Positions 39,636 through 39,840 of a stretch of DNA of 39,840 nucleotides are shown one piece after another. The notes under the pieces are model-generated. The model saw only the letters and a program-made list of their open reading frames with translations, did no database searches and had not been told where the DNA came from. Source of the DNA: Synergistaceae bacterium UBA6101. Lineage in GTDB: Bacteria > Synergistota > Synergistia > Synergistales > Synergistaceae. The first letter of the stretch is position 1; each line of letters opens with the position of its first letter. Made by a program: the position numbers and the translations under genes. The DNA is taken from NCBI GenBank assembly GCA_002428495.1, contig DIWR01000008.1, positions 1 through 39,840 of the forward strand, read 5' to 3'.

Positions 39636-39840
39636 TTAGTCTATTATCTCAGTAACGACGCCGGCGCCAACCGTGCGGCCGCCTTCGCGTACTGCGAAGC
39701 GCAGTCCGGGCTGCATTGCGATCGGTACTATGAGGTTTACTTCAAATGTGCTGTTGTCTCCAGGCATTACCATCTCAATGCCTTCTGCAAGCTTGATGTC
39801 TCCGGTCACGTCTGTCGTACGGAAGTAGAACTGCGGCTTG
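39636..39840 (-). CDS. tuf: Elongation factor Tu, C-terminal fragment (cut by the window edge)
   Basis: Only the last 67 codons are inside the window; the gene continues past base 39840. They encode domain III of EF-Tu: KPQFYFRTTDVTGDIKLAEG, then EMVMPGDNSTFEVNLIVPI and the C-terminal FAVREGGRTVGAGVVTEIID. EF-Tu delivers aminoacyl-tRNA to the ribosome. Its place directly upstream of rpsJ is the common str-S10 junction. Confidence 0.97.
   Translation of the reverse strand, partial: KPQFYFRTTDVTGDIKLAEGIEMVMPGDNSTFEVNLIVPIAMQPGLRFAVREGGRTVGAGVVTEIID

Noticed and set aside
1..39840. CRISPR arrays, insertion sequences, prophage or tRNA genes
   Set aside because: No regularly spaced repeats, transposase or integrase frames, phage genes or tRNA cloverleaf-like sequences were seen in any gap.

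Overview
The window reads as a chromosomal housekeeping segment from a diderm, probably anaerobic, amino-acid-fermenting bacterium. The best guess is Synergistota, by inference only. The LPS-export genes lptC and lptD show an outer membrane. The stand-alone L-lysine 6-transaminase suggests lysine catabolism. The ribosomal cluster carries Clostridia-like extras: a KOW/L14e-like gene between map and infA, and an ECF transporter plus truA after rplQ. No tRNA, rRNA, CRISPR array, insertion sequence or prophage gene was seen. Every gene except the first two lies on the minus strand.

Layout. (1) 1-2240, plus strand: a single-gene radical SAM unit and greA, each with a good sigma70-type promoter; greA ends in a clear intrinsic terminator. 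(2) 2301-11725, minus strand, read from high to low coordinates: a small membrane-anchored protein, rho, a LysM/M23 peptidase, pyrG, an uncharacterised exported protein with an internal repeat, lptC, lptD, then a strong hairpin over the lptD stop codon, and ddl. Most of this block is envelope biogenesis: LPS transport, peptidoglycan hydrolysis and D-Ala-D-Ala synthesis. (3) 11783-17821, minus: a DUF3084 membrane coiled-coil protein, a small zinc-ribbon protein overlapping a GNAT acetyltransferase, metK, a comF-family phosphoribosyltransferase, pfkA, and a DUF4392 (D-glutamate cyclase-like) gene. (4) 18003-19370, minus: the L-lysine 6-transaminase with its own terminator and a 461-nt AT-rich upstream region. 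(5) 19832-39840, minus: a nearly unbroken S10-spc-alpha ribosomal supercluster. It runs from the 3' end of tuf through rpsJ, rplCDWB, rpsS, rplV, rpsC, rplP, rpmC, rpsQ, rplNXE, rpsNH, rplFR, rpsE, rpmD, rplO, secY, adk, map, a KOW gene, infA, rpmJ, rpsMKD, rpoA and rplQ, then ecfA1, ecfA2, ecfT, truA and finally mreB.

The genes are tightly packed, with several 4-nt ATGA overlaps and abutting stop/start codons that suggest translational coupling. Non-ATG starts (TTG, GTG) are frequent even in ribosomal genes. rpmJ (41 codons) was found by direct translation between infA and rpsM. Several proteins are in their cysteine-rich, probably zinc-binding forms (L36, S14, S4, L24, adenylate kinase).

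No convincing undescribed multi-gene system was found. The most unusual items are the repeat-containing exported protein beside lptCD, the zinc-ribbon/GNAT pair, the short LptD, the DUF4392-pfkA pairing, the Asn/Gly/His-rich patch in Rho, and several intergenic hairpins.
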